Source: Variovorax sp. JS1663 (GTDB lineage Bacteria > Pseudomonadota > Gammaproteobacteria > Burkholderiales > Burkholderiaceae_C). From it: a DNA stretch of 64,000 bases. Made by a program: the position numbers and the translations under genes. The notes under the pieces were generated by a model that did not search any database, had not been told where the DNA came from, and saw only the letters and a list, made by a program, of their open reading frames with translations. Shown in pieces: positions 1 through 8,770 of the stretch. Each line of letters begins with the position of its first letter. Within the stretch, counting starts at the first letter, position 1. The stretch spans positions 124,001 through 188,000 of the forward strand of contig NZ_LYMK01000002.1 in NCBI RefSeq assembly GCF_002157355.1, read 5' to 3'.

Positions 1-318
1 ACCAGCGCGGATGTACCGGCGCGAACACCGGCCGGAACAGGAAGCGCCGCGCGATCTCGCCGTAGCCGCGGTAGTAGAAGTGGCCGTTGGCCGCCAGCAC
101 CGCGGCCCGGTGGCGCCGGAAGTGGAAGGGGATCTCGTACCACGGCATCGTCGGCACCCGGTGGTGCACGTGGTGCAGGTTGTTGTAGAGGTAGAGCAGC
201 CCGAACACCAGGTTCGACTCCACGATCGCGACCCGCCCGTGCGGCGTGTCGCTCCAGCGGTGCTCGGTGAAGGCGCGCAGGCCGCCCAGCATCATGCTGG
301 GGTAGATGCCGTTCGCGC
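1..318 (-). pseudogene. Fatty acid desaturase, C-terminal fragment
   Basis: Reading the minus strand gives a membrane fatty acid desaturase tail. Visible are the EHRW segment and the histidine box NNLHHVHHRVPTMPWYEIP, which supply iron ligands in this family, followed by about 50 C-terminal residues that run off the left edge of the window. In the N-terminal direction the similarity stops near position 300-320, where the opposite strand becomes the tail of a Bug receptor. No membrane segments or first histidine boxes appear upstream in this frame, so the 5' part has been lost or rearranged. The function of the intact family is O2-dependent insertion of double bonds into acyl chains. Family call is confident; whether it is a pseudogene or an assembly join is open. 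Confidence 0.75.
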
Positions 319-521
319 CGGCGCGCACGCCGCAGCGCGCGCTCGACACCATCGCGGCCGACGCGGTCCGCATCGTCCGGCTGCCGGCCGTGCGCACGGA
401 GCTGGCCGCGCAGGGCATCGAGGCCACCGGCCAGGCCCAGCGCGAGTTCCAGAAGCAGGTGGAGACCGAGTACGCGCGCTACGAGCGCATCGTGAAGGTG
501 GCGGGCATCAAGGCCGATTGA
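306..521 (+). pseudogene. Bug-type tripartite tricarboxylate receptor, C-terminal fragment
   Basis: About 70 codons end in a typical Bug (TctC) tail: LPAVRTELAAQGIEATG, then a YARYERIVKVAGI-like ending and a TGA stop. Full receptors are about 320 residues, so roughly 250 residues, including the signal peptide and the ligand pocket, are missing. The nominal ATG at 306 lies at the junction with the inverted desaturase fragment and is probably not a real start. Bug proteins bind small carboxylates in the periplasm. Three complete relatives lie further along the window. This copy cannot be exported or functional as it stands. Confidence 0.75.
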
Positions 522-539
522 TCTGTCCGCAGGCGCCTC

Positions 540-2252
540 TCAGGGCTGCCCGGCGCGGCAGGCATAGCTCGATGCGGACGTCCGGTCGCCGCCCGTGTAG
601 TGCGGGTAGCCGGGATAGCGGCACATCGGCCGCGAGCCCTGCACCGCGAAGGGCGGCAGCGCCGCCTTGCTGGTCTGCACGACCGCGTCGGGCGGCACCG
701 CCCGGCCGGTGACCCAGCGGTCGAGCGGGTCGAGCAGATCCGCCATCGTCGGGATCGCCGTCTTGTCCGTCACGCTGCGCGCGTTGCCGGTGTGTGTGGA
801 GGCGGGCGAGACGTACAGGCGCACCGCGCCGTCGACCGCCGGCTGCCCGAAGCGCGCCACCAGTGCGCGGTAGTACTCGAAACCCATGTGCGCGCTCTGG
901 GCCCGGTCGGCCGCGTTCTCGCGAATGATGAGCTTGCCTCCGCGCGCGAAGAAGGCCGACAGGTCGGGGTTGGTCGAATCCATCAGCGCCGATGTCTGCT
1001 GCACCCGCGCCGTGAAGGCCTCCGGCCGGTAGCCGCGCACGTCGTAGTTCGCGTCGCGCGCGACGGCGTAGCGGACCCAGTTGCTGCCGTACAGCCACTG
1101 CGTGGCGGCGGTCGCGGCATTCGGCGGTACGGTGGGCGGCGCGCTGCCGGTCACCCACCGCACCAGATTGAGGGCGGTCGGGCCGTCCAGGCTGTCCTCG
1201 TGGCCGTAGAGCCAGGGCGGGTAGGCGGTGATGCCGTTGGCCAGCGGAAAGGAGAACCCGTAGGGCGAGTGGATGGCGCGCAGCAGCGACAGCTCGGCAT
1301 CCGACAGGCACTGCGGCCCGGCGTCGGTGCCGCCCGGGCAGCGCAGCGGCTGCAGGTCCACGCGCGAATGGCATGCCAGGTAGTTGTTGACCACGCCGTC
1401 GACGAGCCCGTCGAGGCCGTCGCAGGCATCGGCCGTCGCCTTCGCGATCAGCGGCGTCTTCGCCGCGTCGAGCCAGTCGCCGAACTGCGGCACCTCGTTG
1501 CGCACGAAGGCGTGGAAGAGGCCGGTCCAGTTGATCACCGGCACGATGCTGACGATGCCGTCGTAGTCCGCCGGAAAGCGCTGCGCCATGGTCAGGCCTT
1601 CGCGTCCACCCTCGGAGCCGCCGAAGTAATAGAGCTGCCGCGGCGCCTGGCCATAGAACTGCTGCGTCAGCGCCACCGCCACGTCGCGCACCTTCTTGTA
1701 CGAGGCAAAGGCGAAGTTCTCCAGCATCTCGTCGTTCAGCGCGAAGGCGCCGGGCTCGCTCGCCGGCGACGCCGAGGCCTGGTGGCCCGAATCGGTGCCG
1801 AAGGTGGCGTAGCCGCGCGCGATGGGCAGCGGATCGCCCGGTGCCGCGTCGCGCAGCGGCGCCAGCCCGGTGATCAGCACGCCGTTGAATCCGCCTCCGC
1901 CGTACTGCAGCGCCTTGCCGTTCCACTGCACCGGCAGGTTGAGCTGGAACTGGATCGGCTGCGCCGCCGGGTCGCGCGGTGCGATGCTGCCCAGGAGCTT
2001 GCAGTGCTCGGGCGTGGCGGGCGCGTAGCCGCTGCCGCTCACGGCGCCCGGCACGGCCGCGACGAGCTGCGCCGATTGCACCGATGCGGCCCCGCTGGGC
2101 AGGCCGATGGCCGATGCGGGGATGGTGCGGCCCGCGAGCGCCGTGCAGGCCGGTCCGGGCTTGGCCACCGCTGGCGGCGGCACGTGGCTGCAGGCGGCCA
2201 GCGCCAGGACGAAGGCCGTGGCCGCCGAGACGGCGGGAAGTCGTATGTGCAT
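540..2252 (-). CDS. Tannase/feruloyl esterase family lipoprotein
   Basis: The 570-residue product belongs to the tannase/feruloyl esterase family (alpha/beta hydrolases that cleave aromatic esters such as gallate or ferulate esters). I chose the ATG at 2252 because a GGAGG lies just upstream and because the protein then begins with a lipoprotein signal (hydrophobic residues 7-20, then AACS with Cys21). The nucleophile elbow is GGSEGGRE with Ser213. In most tannases a Cys precedes this Ser; here it is Gly, so the Cys-Cys bridge next to the catalytic triad is probably altered. A late His in the segment SPASTHTGN fits the catalytic His. Several Cys (CDGLDGLVDG, NYLACHS, RCPGG) match the lid domain. 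Substrate cannot be told from sequence. Confidence 0.82.
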   Translation of the reverse strand: MHIRLPAVSAATAFVLALAACSHVPPPAVAKPGPACTALAGRTIPASAIGLPSGAASVQSAQLVAAVPGAVSGSGYAPATPEHCKLLGSIAPRDPAAQPIQFQLNLPVQWNGKALQYGGGGFNGVLITGLAPLRDAAPGDPLPIARGYATFGTDSGHQASASPASEPGAFALNDEMLENFAFASYKKVRDVAVALTQQFYGQAPRQLYYFGGSEGGREGLTMAQRFPADYDGIVSIVPVINWTGLFHAFVRNEVPQFGDWLDAAKTPLIAKATADACDGLDGLVDGVVNNYLACHSRVDLQPLRCPGGTDAGPQCLSDAELSLLRAIHSPYGFSFPLANGITAYPPWLYGHEDSLDGPTALNLVRWVTGSAPPTVPPNAATAATQWLYGSNWVRYAVARDANYDVRGYRPEAFTARVQQTSALMDSTNPDLSAFFARGGKLIIRENAADRAQSAHMGFEYYRALVARFGQPAVDGAVRLYVSPASTHTGNARSVTDKTAIPTMADLLDPLDRWVTGRAVPPDAVVQTSKAALPPFAVQGSRPMCRYPGYPHYTGGDRTSASSYACRAGQP

Positions 2253-2386
2253 GGGGAGCCTCCAGGCGCCGGTTCGCCGGAATGTGGCGGTGCCGCGCCG
2301 GCGCATCGTAGCCGGCTGCGGCGCTGTGTCGCCACCCCTCCCCGTGGATCACAATCCCGATTCACTGAACAACGATCCGGATCGGG

Positions 2387-2776
2387 ATGCGAATGATCAA
2401 CGCCGCCGAGCTGCGCGCGCTCGCTTCGAAGGCATCGAAAGCCGAGGCCGCCGGGTGCGTTTGCACGCCGTTGCAGACGCCGTCGTGGGAGAGCATCACG
2501 GACGAACGCTGGCCCGCCGAGGTGCAGCGCGTCGGCACCTTGCGCCAGGCCGACGTCGACGAGCCGACCTTCGAGGAGTTTCATCCGGACGGCACGCGCT
2601 ACGAATCGGCCGATGCCCCGGTGGCCGTGGCGTGGTTTCCCTTCAACCGCAGCGACGTGTACGCGTGCAGCCGCTGCCGGAGCGTGTTTCTCCGCTACAC
2701 GGAGTACGGGGGGTATTACGTGGATCACCGCGTGCGGCGGGTGGATCCGCAGCTGGTGGTACCAGGGCCGGATTGA
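2387..2776 (+). CDS. Conserved hypothetical protein with CxxC pair
   Basis: A 129-residue soluble protein without signal peptide or membrane segment. The middle part is acidic (EEFHPDGTRYESADAPVAV), followed by WFPFNRSDVYACSRC. The CSRC pair, with Cys24 and Cys26 near the N-terminus (GCVCT), could bind a metal. The ending YGGYYVDHRVRRVDPQLVV looks like a compact beta-rich domain. I do not recognise a named family with confidence. It is divergent from the tannase gene and separated from it by about 130 bp, so it is likely its own transcription unit. The start could also be the second ATG at 2393. Confidence 0.6.
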   Translation: MRMINAAELRALASKASKAEAAGCVCTPLQTPSWESITDERWPAEVQRVGTLRQADVDEPTFEEFHPDGTRYESADAPVAVAWFPFNRSDVYACSRCRSVFLRYTEYGGYYVDHRVRRVDPQLVVPGPD

Positions 2777-3539
2777 CTTCGCGTTGAGGCAATCATGAGG
2801 TCTCTTGCAGGAGTCGTCGATGCGCCAGGCTGACGCCGCGCGCGCAAAGCGCATCAGGTCATTCGCATTCCTTCTTTGGCAAGCGTGCCGCGGCTTTGCA
2901 GAATCCGTGGCGTGAAACAGACCCTCTATGTGTCGCCGGTGGACCAGGTCCGCTGCGTTCTCGCCGTCACGGCGACGTCCTGGCAGGTGAAGCCGAGGCC
3001 CGTGCGCGCCGTGGCCCATCGCGCCGCGCCGCCCAGGCCACCTCGGCCGGACCGCGATCGGCTGGAAGAGGCGCTGGCCCGGGGCTGGCGCTGGGCGGTC
3101 TGAGCACCACCGGGGCCGCCAAAGTGAAGCGCAGCGGCGCCATCAGCATGGGCATGGACGGGTTGAACAACGCGGTCATCCCCGGCCATGCCACGCCCGA
3201 GCAGTACGTGTGCAAGATCACGTGCTGCCGATGCCCGAGGGCCACGACGCGAACATGGGCCGCACTCTGTGCTCCATCTGCCGATGCGGGGGCGCTTGCA
3301 GCGCCTCGATCAGCAACTCGCCGGTTCGCTTGCCCTTGAGGCGATTGAACTCGTCCGCATCGACAACCACCACCGCATCGCGACCGTACAAAGGTGACGT
3401 GCTGCGGGCCATCGCTGGCTTATCTGAAAAGTTGCTAAGCCTGCGCCTTTTTCTTCGTTCTCAACCGGGCCGCGCACTTCAACAATTCGGCGCTTCGGGC
3501 TGCCGGCCCTTCGCCTTCTCTCCCATTCCCCTTCCTGCC
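2777..3539. other. Mosaic non-coding stretch with gene remnants
   Basis: About 760 bases hold no convincing intact gene. The short open frames on both strands change reading frame repeatedly and lack ribosome binding sites. One recognisable piece is the antitoxin remnant listed separately. A plus-strand stretch at about 3105-3235 reads AISMGMDGLNNAVIPGHA, which looks protein-like but I cannot assign it. Base composition stays high in GC. The stretch separates the conserved hypothetical gene from the FMN reductase and resembles a decayed accessory insertion. Confidence 0.5.
3218..3412 (-). pseudogene. Phd/YefM-type antitoxin remnant
   Basis: The minus-strand frame contains GRDAVVVVDADEFNRLKGKR followed by TGELLIEALQAPPHR, which is the central part of a Phd/YefM-family antitoxin (about positions 3281-3382). 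Complete antitoxins carry about 30 further N-terminal residues forming the DNA-binding part and a short acidic C-terminal tail that covers the toxin. Both are absent or replaced by unrelated sequence here. No PIN or RelE-like toxin gene is next to it. I infer the relic of a toxin-antitoxin module that was lost. Confidence 0.6.
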
Positions 3540-4118
3540 ATGGCCCACAAACTCAAGATCACCGCCGTCTCCGGCGGCCTGCAACGCCCCTCGCGCACCC
3601 TCGCGCTGGTCGAGGAACTGCTCGACGGCCTGACCGATGCATGGCCCGCCGAGACCCGGCTGGTGGAACTCGGCCCGCTGGTGCCGAAGTTCGGCAGCGT
3701 GCTGCAGCGCGACCATCTGCCGGCCGATGTCGAGCGGGCGCTCAGGGACGTGGAGACGGCCGACCTGCTGGTGGTGGCCAGCCCGATCTACCGCGGCACC
3801 TATGCCGGCCTCTTCAAGCACTTCTTCGACCTGGCCCACCACGAGGCGCTGATCGACGTGCCGGTGCTGCTGGCCGCCACCGGCGGCAGCGACCGCCACG
3901 CGCTGGCGATCGACCACCAGCTGCGCCCGCTGTTCAGCTTCTTCCAGGCCCACACGCTGCCGATCGGCGTCTACGCGACCGACAAGGAGTTCGAGAACCA
4001 TCGCGTGAGCGGCGAGGCCCTGCGCGCGCGCATCGCATTGGCGGTCGAGCGCGCCCTGCCGGCGCTGCGCCAGCGTGCCGGCGCGCCGCACGAGGTGCCC
4101 TCGCTGGCCCTGGCCTGA
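3540..4118 (+). CDS. NADPH-dependent FMN reductase, MsuE-like
   Basis: The 192-residue product is a flavodoxin-like NAD(P)H:FMN reductase. Phosphate-binding loop residues SGGLQRPSRT (11-20) and the flavin-contacting segment SPIYRGTYAG (81-90) are in place, and the length is normal for SsuE/MsuE proteins. These enzymes supply reduced FMN to two-component flavin monooxygenases of sulfonate, sulfone or chelator catabolism. The ATG at 3540 is preferred over the much longer upstream frame because the conserved N-terminus starts here. The next gene on the other strand is a broken FMN-dependent monooxygenase, and beyond it lies an ABC importer of the sulfonate type, so the reductase probably served that pathway and may now be an orphan. 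Confidence 0.85.
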   Translation: MAHKLKITAVSGGLQRPSRTLALVEELLDGLTDAWPAETRLVELGPLVPKFGSVLQRDHLPADVERALRDVETADLLVVASPIYRGTYAGLFKHFFDLAHHEALIDVPVLLAATGGSDRHALAIDHQLRPLFSFFQAHTLPIGVYATDKEFENHRVSGEALRARIALAVERALPALRQRAGAPHEVPSLALA

Positions 4119-4317
4119 TCCCGCGTCGATGGTGAACAGCGCTGACGATGCAGGCCTTGGGGGTTCGCCAGACGAGAACGGCTTGCTTGAAGTGACTGAA
4201 GCGCCCACCGGCCGCTGTCGGCGTGCATCGCGCGATCAGGCTCCCGGGGCGGGCCGAGGGCAGCGGGTGGCGCCGTTCCTCCTCCTTGACTTCACTGCGT
4301 CGACCGCCCGGGAGCCA

Positions 4318-5073
4318 TGGCGCCATGATGTTGAAGCCGTCAGCCCCGCCTTCCTCGAACCAAAGCTGCAGCTGGTCCGCGATGCTCGCGGGCGTGCCCA
4401 CCACCTGCTGGTGGCCGCGCGCGCCGGCGATGCGCAGGTACAGCTCGCGGATGCTGAGCCCGTCGCGCCGCGCCAGGTCCAGCAGCAGACGCTGCCGGCT
4501 CTTCGGGCCGTTGGTCTCGGGCAGTTCGGGCACGGGGCCGTCCGGCGGCAGGCCGGAGAAGTCGAAGCCGCCGATCGCGTTCGACAGCAGCGCCAGGCCG
4601 ACCGTCGGGTGCACCAGGTTCTGCAACTGCTGGAACTTGGCCTCGGCTTCGCCCTGCGTGCGGCCGACCACCGGGAAGATGCCGGGCATGATCTTCACGT
4701 CCTCCGGGTCGCGGCCCAGCGCGGGCAGGCGGTTCTTGATGTCGGCGTAGAAGGCCTTCGCCTCGTCGAAGGTCTGGTGCGCGACGAAGATCACCTCGGC
4801 CGTGCGCGCCGCCAGCGCGCGCCCGGCATCCGAGGCGCCGGCCTGCACCACCACCGGCCGGCCCTGCGGGGAGCGCGCTGGAGGTCACGAGGTTCCAGCC
4901 CGACCGCCCACCGCTGATCTGGTCGAGCGAGGCGAACTTGCGCGCCACGCGACGTCGTGGCGGAAGTTGCTGCCGGCATCGGCCTGCGCGCCCGGGTGGC
5001 GCCAGGCAGCGACGTGGTGGCCGGCCTGCATGAGGAAGGCGCCGAGCTTGATCTGGCGCGCGGGTCTGGTCAT
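4318..5073 (-). pseudogene. NtaA/DmoA-type FMN monooxygenase, multiply deleted
   Basis: Pieces of one luciferase-like monooxygenase appear in the right order but in different frames. The N-terminus starts at 5073 with MTRPARQIKLGAFLMQAGHH and runs to SNFRHDVA. It then jumps to ARKFASLDQISGGRSGWNLV, a part normally about 75 residues later. It jumps again to RPVVVQAGASDAGRALAAR and continues cleanly to GADGFNIMAPWLPGG near 4318, after which the normal C-terminal 40 residues are missing. Intact relatives are about 440 residues and oxidise chelators, sulfides or sulfones with FMNH2. At least three deletions rule out a working enzyme. It lies 40 bp downstream of the ABC ATPase gene and was probably the last gene of that operon. 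Confidence 0.82.
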
Positions 5074-5113
5074 GGGGGAAGTCACTCGCTGAAAGAGAAG
5101 AAGGGTAAAAGGC

Positions 5114-5971
5114 CTACCAGGCCAGCTGCAGCCGCCCCGGCAGGCCGAGGCCGGGACGCTCGGGCGGCGGCGTGGCGGCCGGCGCCGCATCGGCGTCGAG
5201 ATCGATGAAGTCGCCCAGCACGTCGTCCCGCAGGGCGATGAAGGCCGGATCGCTGCGATTGCGCGGATGCGGCAGGTTCACCTCCACGATGCGCTTGATG
5301 CGCCCCGGCGCGGGCTGCATCACCACCACCCGGTCGCCGAGGAAGACGGCCTCCTCCACGTCGTGCGTGACCAGCAGCATGGTGATGCGCTCCTTCTGCC
5401 AGATGCGCTGCAGCTCGTTCTGCAGGCGCGAGCGGGTGAGCGCGTCCAGCGCGCCGAAGGGCTCGTCGAGCAGCAGCACGCGCGGCCGGTTGACCAGGCC
5501 GCGCGCGATGGCCACGCGCTGTGCCATGCCGCCGGAGATCTGGTGCGGGAAGGACTTCTCGAAGCCTTCGAGGCCGACCAGCGCCACGTGCTCGGCCACC
5601 AGCTCGCGCTTCTCCCTGGCCGACAGCGGTGCGTTGCGCAGGCCCACCGCGATGTTCTGCGCCACGTTGAGCCAGGGGAACAGCCGATGGTCCTGGAACA
5701 CGATGCCGCGCTCGCGGCCGGTGCCCGAGATCGGCTGGCCGTCCAGCAGGATCCGGCCTTCGTACTGCGCATCGAGGCCGAGCACCAGCCGCAGCAGCGT
5801 GGACTTGCCACAGCCGCTGGCGCCCACGATGCTGACGAAACGGCCGGCCGGCACGTGCAGGTCGATGTCCTGCAGCACCTGCAGCTCGCCGCCGCTGGCC
5901 TGATTGTTCGCATAGCGCTTGCCGAGGCTGCGGATGTCGAGCTCGTTGGAGGAATGGGGCGTTGTCGTCAT
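5114..5971 (-). CDS. ABC transporter ATPase, NitT/TauT (SsuB/TauB) type
   Basis: A 285-residue ABC ATPase with Walker A GASGCGKST (50-58), Q-loop region VFQDHRLFPW, signature ISGGM, Walker B LLLDEP and the switch histidine in LLVTHDVEEA. The FGALDALTR and D-loop segments are typical of the nitrate/sulfonate/taurine importer family. It would power the two permeases encoded just upstream. The C-terminal 30 residues are Pro/Ala rich and variable. The gene starts 24 bp after the permease stop. Substrate is not shown by the ATPase; an organosulfur or similar small organic acid is inferred from the monooxygenase and FMN reductase remnants nearby. Confidence 0.9.
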   Translation of the reverse strand: MTTTPHSSNELDIRSLGKRYANNQASGGELQVLQDIDLHVPAGRFVSIVGASGCGKSTLLRLVLGLDAQYEGRILLDGQPISGTGRERGIVFQDHRLFPWLNVAQNIAVGLRNAPLSAREKRELVAEHVALVGLEGFEKSFPHQISGGMAQRVAIARGLVNRPRVLLLDEPFGALDALTRSRLQNELQRIWQKERITMLLVTHDVEEAVFLGDRVVVMQPAPGRIKRIVEVNLPHPRNRSDPAFIALRDDVLGDFIDLDADAAPAATPPPERPGLGLPGRLQLAW

Positions 5972-5995
5972 GGAGAAGATGTCTTTCTGTGTCCG

Positions 5996-6811
5996 TCAGG
6001 CACGTCCGGTCCAGCGTGCCAGCCGCCGCTCCAGTGCGCGGGCCGCGGCGTTCATGGCCCAGCCGACGGTGCCGATCACGGCCATGCCGAAGAGCACCAG
6101 GTCCATCTGGAAATGCTCGCTGCCCTCGATCAGCGTGTTGCCGATGCCGCGGCCGGCCACCAGCAGGTACTCGGCGCCGATGGTCGCGAGCCAGGAGTAG
6201 ATGAGCGCCAGGTAGACGCCGGTGAAGATCGAGGGCAGCGCCGCGGGCAGCACCACCTGGGTGACGGTCTGCCAGCGCGTGTAGCCGTAGACCCGGGCCA
6301 CCTCCAGCAGCGCCGGCGGCGTGGTGCGGATGCCGTCGCAGGTGTTGACCACCACCGGCACCAGGGCGGCCAGCGAGAGGAACACCACCTTGGCCACGTC
6401 GCCCAGCCCGAACCAGACCGAGATCAGCGGAATCCACGCGAACAGCGAGATCTGCTTGAAGGTGTTGAAGCTCGGGCCGATCAGCCGGTTGGCCAGGCCC
6501 GACAGGCCCAGCAGCGCGCCGAGCACCAGGCCGAGCGAGGTGCCGATGAGAAAGCCCGTGGCCTCGCGTGCCAGGCTGGCGCTCAGCGCGCGCCAGAGGC
6601 GCCCGCTCGTGACCTGCTCGACCGCGGTGCCGAGCACCTTCGCGGGGGACACCAGCAGGGCGGAATTCACCACGTCGAGCGAGGACAGCGCCCACCACAG
6701 CGCGATGGCGGCGACCGGCAGCACGAGTCCGCGCCAGCGGTTGTTCCCGGCCGGCCGCAGCGGCTGCAGGGCGGCACGTTCGGCGGCGTCGTGCGACTGC
6801 GTGCTCATCAT
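5996..6811 (-). CDS. ABC transporter permease, NitT/TauT (SsuC) type
   Basis: A 271-residue inner-membrane permease with about six transmembrane segments and the EAA-loop region RVYGYTRWQTVTQVVLP that docks the ATPase. The N-terminal 25 residues are polar and cytoplasmic. The start is set at the ATG at 6811, whose first bases overlap the stop of the upstream permease gene (ATGA), indicating translational coupling. Together with the upstream permease it would form a heterodimeric channel. An alternative start is the adjacent ATG one codon later. Confidence 0.9.
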   Translation of the reverse strand: MMSTQSHDAAERAALQPLRPAGNNRWRGLVLPVAAIALWWALSSLDVVNSALLVSPAKVLGTAVEQVTSGRLWRALSASLAREATGFLIGTSLGLVLGALLGLSGLANRLIGPSFNTFKQISLFAWIPLISVWFGLGDVAKVVFLSLAALVPVVVNTCDGIRTTPPALLEVARVYGYTRWQTVTQVVLPAALPSIFTGVYLALIYSWLATIGAEYLLVAGRGIGNTLIEGSEHFQMDLVLFGMAVIGTVGWAMNAAARALERRLARWTGRA

Positions 6812-7647
6812 GCAGCTCCAGGCCGGCGCCGGTGCACGGCCGTTTCGAGCGCATCGAGCACCCGGTCGATCGCATAGCCGATCGCGCCGACCACCGCCAC
6901 CGCCGCCATCACCAGGTCGAGCTGGAACAGCTGCCGGCCGTAGACGATGAGGTAGCCCAACCCCTCGCTCGAGGCCACCAGCTCCACCACCACCAGCGAC
7001 AGCCAGGCCTTGGTGAAGCCCAGGCGCAGGCCGGTGAAGAGCGTGGGCACGGCGTGCGGCAGCACGATCTCCAGCACCTGCTGGCGCCGCGTATAGCCGT
7101 AGACCTCGCCGACCTCGCGCAGCGCCACGGGCGTCTGCCGGAAGCCTTGCAGGGTGTTGAGGGCCACCGGCACCATCGCCGCCTTGGCGATCAGGATGTA
7201 CTTGAGCGGCTCGCCGATGCCCACGATCAGCAGCACGAAGGGCAGCCAGGCCAGCACCGGGATCTGCACCAGCGCGTTGAAGCTCGGCAGCACATAGGCT
7301 TCGGCGCGCCCCGACAGGCCCATGGCCGCGCCCAGCAGGAGGCCCAGCACGCTGCCGGCGGCGAAGCCCACGCCCACGCGCGCCAGGCTGGCGCCGGTGT
7401 GCAGCCACAGGTCGCCGCTGGTGGCGAGGTCGCGCAGCGTCTCCCACACGAATTGCGGCGAGGGCAGGACCTGCGGCGAGATCCAGCCCTGCGCGGCGCC
7501 CGCGGTCCACAGCGCCAGCAGCGCGAGCGGCAGCAGCCATGGCAGGGCGGCGTCGCCGATGCGTCGCCAGGGCAGTCGCGGCGCGGCGGCCCGCGCGCTG
7601 CCCAGCGCCGGGGTCTCGACAACCGCCGCGGCGCGCTCAGCGGCCAT
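6808..7647 (-). CDS. ABC transporter permease, NitT/TauT (SsuC) type
   Basis: A 279-residue permease related to the following one, with a 35-residue cytoplasmic N-terminus, about six membrane segments and an EAA loop EVYGYTRRQQVLEIVLPHA. The gene overlaps the receptor gene upstream by 11 bp and the second permease downstream by 4 bp, so the three are translated as one unit. Two distinct permeases in a SsuC-type system is less common than a homodimer of one, and may mark a subfamily with a different substrate from aliphatic sulfonates. Confidence 0.9.
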   Translation of the reverse strand: MAAERAAAVVETPALGSARAAAPRLPWRRIGDAALPWLLPLALLALWTAGAAQGWISPQVLPSPQFVWETLRDLATSGDLWLHTGASLARVGVGFAAGSVLGLLLGAAMGLSGRAEAYVLPSFNALVQIPVLAWLPFVLLIVGIGEPLKYILIAKAAMVPVALNTLQGFRQTPVALREVGEVYGYTRRQQVLEIVLPHAVPTLFTGLRLGFTKAWLSLVVVELVASSEGLGYLIVYGRQLFQLDLVMAAVAVVGAIGYAIDRVLDALETAVHRRRPGAA

Positions 7648-8743
7648 TGACGGCCACCGACTGTTTGCTCTTCGGCCGGCCCTTGGCGTCGTAGGCCGTC
7701 CAGTAGTTCTCGAGGCCCTGCTTCTTCAAGGCGTTCTGCAGGTAGCGGGTGTCGAACCAGTCGTCGACCGTCACTTCGCGGCGGATCAGCTTGAGCTTGA
7801 GTGCATCGGCCACCACCGCCTTGTAGCGGCCGACGATGAACTCGTCGGCCAGCGGCGAGTTGCGCTCGGCGAGCGGCTGCTTCTCGAACTCGGCCGCCCA
7901 GGAGGCGACCGGCGTGCCGCTCCTGGCCCAGATCGCGAACAGCGCCTCGCGGTTCTTCTCTTCCGAGGACCAGTGCGCGGCGCGCACGAAGACGTCGACC
8001 ACGCGCTGCACCTCGGCCGGGTTGGCCTGCTCGAACTCGCTGCGCACCAGCAGCGAAGCCTGTCGGGTGTAGGCCGGGTCCTGGCCCTGCGTGGAGTAGA
8101 CGATCTTGGCCAGGCCCTGGTCGCGCACCTTGAACCACTCGTAGCCGCCGAAGGCCGCGTCGACGCCGTTGGACACCAGCGCCGCCTGCGCGCTGCCGGT
8201 GTCGAGGTTGACGCCCTTGATGTCGCGCTCGGCCAGGCCGTTTGCCGCCAGCACGTTGATGGCGACCAGATGGCCGTTGGTGCCGCGGAAGATCGAGACC
8301 TTGCGGTCCCTGAGGTCCTTGATCGAGCGGATGTCCGAGGCCGGCGGCACCGCCACGTAGAGGTTGTTGCGCGCGCCGCTGACCACCAGCACCTTGGTCT
8401 TCAGGCCGTTGGAGCGGCCCACGATCGAGGGCAGGTCGCCCTGATAGGCGAAGTCGATCTGCTTGTTCGACAGGGCCTCGTTCACCGCCGGCCCCGCGCC
8501 CTTGAAGAACAGCCACTCGACCTTGGTGGCCGAGCCCTTGAACTCGTCCTCCAGCCACTGGTTGACGCGCACCACGCCGCCGGGCGACCCGCCCCAGGTG
8601 ACCGGGTCGCCGCCGCCGGCGGTGGCGACGCCGATGCGGATCACCTCGGGCGCGGCCTGCACAGGCGCGGCGGCGAGTGCCGCCAGGGCCAGCGCGAGCA
8701 GCGCCAGCGCCGGGCGGCGCAGGAAGGACAGAGTCCGTTGCAT
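7637..8743 (-). CDS. ABC transporter substrate-binding protein, SsuA/TauA-like
   Basis: A 368-residue periplasmic receptor with a Sec signal peptide (basic start, hydrophobic residues 10-25, cleavage around PVQAAPE). The mature protein shows NMT1/SsuA-fold hallmarks: IRIGVATAGGGDPVTW at the start, a hinge with SNKQIDFAYQGDLPS, and NGVDAAFGGYEWFKV. It is about 40 residues longer than typical SsuA, mainly at the C-terminus. It would deliver ligand to the permease pair. Start at 8743 is preceded by a GGAGAAGAG-like ribosome binding site. It follows the amidohydrolase gene with a 27-bp gap. Confidence 0.88.
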   Translation of the reverse strand: MQRTLSFLRRPALALLALALAALAAAPVQAAPEVIRIGVATAGGGDPVTWGGSPGGVVRVNQWLEDEFKGSATKVEWLFFKGAGPAVNEALSNKQIDFAYQGDLPSIVGRSNGLKTKVLVVSGARNNLYVAVPPASDIRSIKDLRDRKVSIFRGTNGHLVAINVLAANGLAERDIKGVNLDTGSAQAALVSNGVDAAFGGYEWFKVRDQGLAKIVYSTQGQDPAYTRQASLLVRSEFEQANPAEVQRVVDVFVRAAHWSSEEKNREALFAIWARSGTPVASWAAEFEKQPLAERNSPLADEFIVGRYKAVVADALKLKLIRREVTVDDWFDTRYLQNALKKQGLENYWTAYDAKGRPKSKQSVAVNGR

Positions 8744-8770
8744 GTTCTCTTCTCCTCTCGTGTCGTGTGT

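Noticed and set aside
4119..4317. Possible small gene between the FMN reductase and the monooxygenase remnant
   Set aside because: Open frames on both strands lack a ribosome binding site and recognisable features; more likely the replaced end of the monooxygenase.
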